Assembly: GCA_937981945.1 (NCBI GenBank)
Contig: CALJNJ010000292.1
Coordinates: forward strand, 1 to 12,336
Reading direction: 5' to 3'
DNA length: 12,336 nucleotides
DNA from: an uncultured Caulobacterales bacterium
Lineage (GTDB): Bacteria > Pseudomonadota > Alphaproteobacteria > Caulobacterales > Maricaulaceae
Part shown: in pieces, positions 11,596 to 12,336 of the stretch
Layout: the number at the start of each line of letters is the position of its first letter
Numbering within the stretch: the first letter of the stretch is position 1
Program-made: the position numbers and the translations under genes
The notes under the pieces: generated by a model
Told to the model about the DNA's origin: nothing
Seen by the model: only the letters and a program-made list of their open reading frames with translations
Database searches by the model: none

Positions 11596-12336
11596 ATGCG
11601 GGCAGATTCTGTTTTTCATCGATTTATCTTGGTTTTCGCGGTCCTGATTGTGGGCTTGATGCCCATAGCAGCGAGCGCGCAAAATACGGTCTCGGACCGG
11701 TTTGGTCCGGCGGAAATTACCGAGCCTGAATTAGAGCGTTTAAAGCGCAGGGCAGAACGGGATAGTGAGCTCCCGGCGGTCACCAAAAACATCGCCATAG
11801 CGCGCTATGATTCTGCCATTGAGGTTATTCGTGCGGCGGAACGACAAAAAGAAAAAGCGCTGCGGCTCGAACGTGAACTCAATAATTTCCCGGAGACGAT
11901 CGAAGCGCTGAAGTCAGACGTCAAAAAGGCTGAAACCGATCCTATCCGCGAGCGTGTTTCTGCCTTGTCCAGCGGCGAGGCTATGCTCAAGCTGGAGCGG
12001 GAATTGATTGCCCGTGAAGGGGATATGAGAACGTTTAATGCGGAAGTGGACCGCTATGAAGCGCAGCTCAGCAATTTTTCCAATGACAGTGTCCGGGAAG
12101 AATTAGCTGCCACGCGCGGGGCCTTGGCGGAGATTTCCGCTGAGCTGAATGAGTTTGGCGATTCCTTGCTCGATACGTCGGATACGGCGCGCAAAACATT
12201 TTTACTGGCCAAACAATATGTGCTTCAAAACCCCATCATTGCTTTTGAGCAAGAAGTTGCCGCTGAGCCGGCCCGCCAGCAAATCATTATGCTGCGCCGT
12301 GATTTGGCTGAGCTTAAAGCCAAGCGGGCGGAGATT
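11596..12336 (+). CDS. MscK/KefA-like mechanosensitive channel, N-terminal part
   Basis: An open frame of 247 codons from ATG 11596 to the window end, with no stop reached. It begins with a Sec signal peptide (hydrophobic FILVFAVLIVGLMPIAASA, probable cleavage after A28 before QNTVSD). A long charged, helical periplasmic region follows: EPELERLKRRAE, AAERQKEKALRLERELNNFPETIEALKSD, a conserved-looking RVSALSSGEAMLKLERELI, DRYEAQLSNF and LAELKAKRAEI. The pattern matches the MscS_porin region found before the membrane domain of MscK/KefA-type channels, which open under membrane tension to release solutes. The pore domain lies outside the window, so the type is inferred from the N-terminal region alone. 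The SD is weak (GATAGGTC); TAAAGA six bases before the ATG with GCGACA 17 bases further up gives only a weak leaderless promoter. It is divergent from uup with 62 bases between starts. Confidence 0.75.
   Translation, partial: MRADSVFHRFILVFAVLIVGLMPIAASAQNTVSDRFGPAEITEPELERLKRRAERDSELPAVTKNIAIARYDSAIEVIRAAERQKEKALRLERELNNFPETIEALKSDVKKAETDPIRERVSALSSGEAMLKLERELIAREGDMRTFNAEVDRYEAQLSNFSNDSVREELAATRGALAEISAELNEFGDSLLDTSDTARKTFLLAKQYVLQNPIIAFEQEVAAEPARQQIIMLRRDLAELKAKRAEI

Overview
The window (about 50% GC by eye) looks like an ordinary stretch of a Gram-negative chromosome, most likely an alphaproteobacterium of moderate GC. This is inferred from family content (HisS end, PCD, TyrB-type aminotransferase, Uup, PPK2, HtpX-like M48, MscK-like channel with an MscS_porin region, Sec signal peptides), from the mixed coding strands, and from several starts that sit right behind a -10 box without a Shine-Dalgarno (SD) site. 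I see no mobile element, CRISPR array, tRNA or rRNA, so placement below class level is not supported.

Layout. 1-219: 3' end of histidyl-tRNA synthetase (+). 229-567: small convergent gene (-) of the bacillus-type 'N-acetylglutamate synthase-like' small protein family, with its own promoter and an apparently leaderless start. 600-767: non-coding block with a strong intrinsic terminator reading on the minus strand and a possible plus-strand promoter. 768-2062: one-base-overlapping pair, a glyoxalase II-like MBL hydrolase and a type 11 methyltransferase. 2059-2334: pterin-4a-carbinolamine dehydratase (-), sharing a TTAA double stop with the methyltransferase. 2390-2827: VanZ-like membrane protein. 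2975-4297: large exported repeat protein, closed by a clear terminator that lies inside the end of the convergent GNAT gene. 4321-6302: minus-strand pair, an AGCS sodium:amino-acid symporter followed by a one-base-overlapping GNAT acetyltransferase. 6431-7624: aromatic aminotransferase, divergent from the symporter, with a leader that can fold over its SD and start codon. 7672-8637: HtpX-like M48 protease with a leaderless promoter. 8638-8927: 290-base intergenic region with a terminator, a perfect 9-bp hairpin with a pyrimidine loop (minus strand), a consensus TTGACA promoter (plus strand) and two competing short ORFs. 8928-11533: minus-strand operon uup-ppk2 with a 4-base overlap. 11596-end: N-terminal part of an MscK/KefA-like mechanosensitive channel, open at the window edge.

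Most genes are housekeeping or stress and envelope functions in short two-gene transcription units. The least ordinary parts are the exported protein at 2975-4297 (eight 23-residue repeat units, a Tyr/Ser/Gly low-complexity tail and three C-terminal aromatic octamers resembling OCRE repeats), the two structured non-coding blocks (640-730 and 8638-8760), and the structured leader of the aminotransferase. I found no clear multi-gene novel system.
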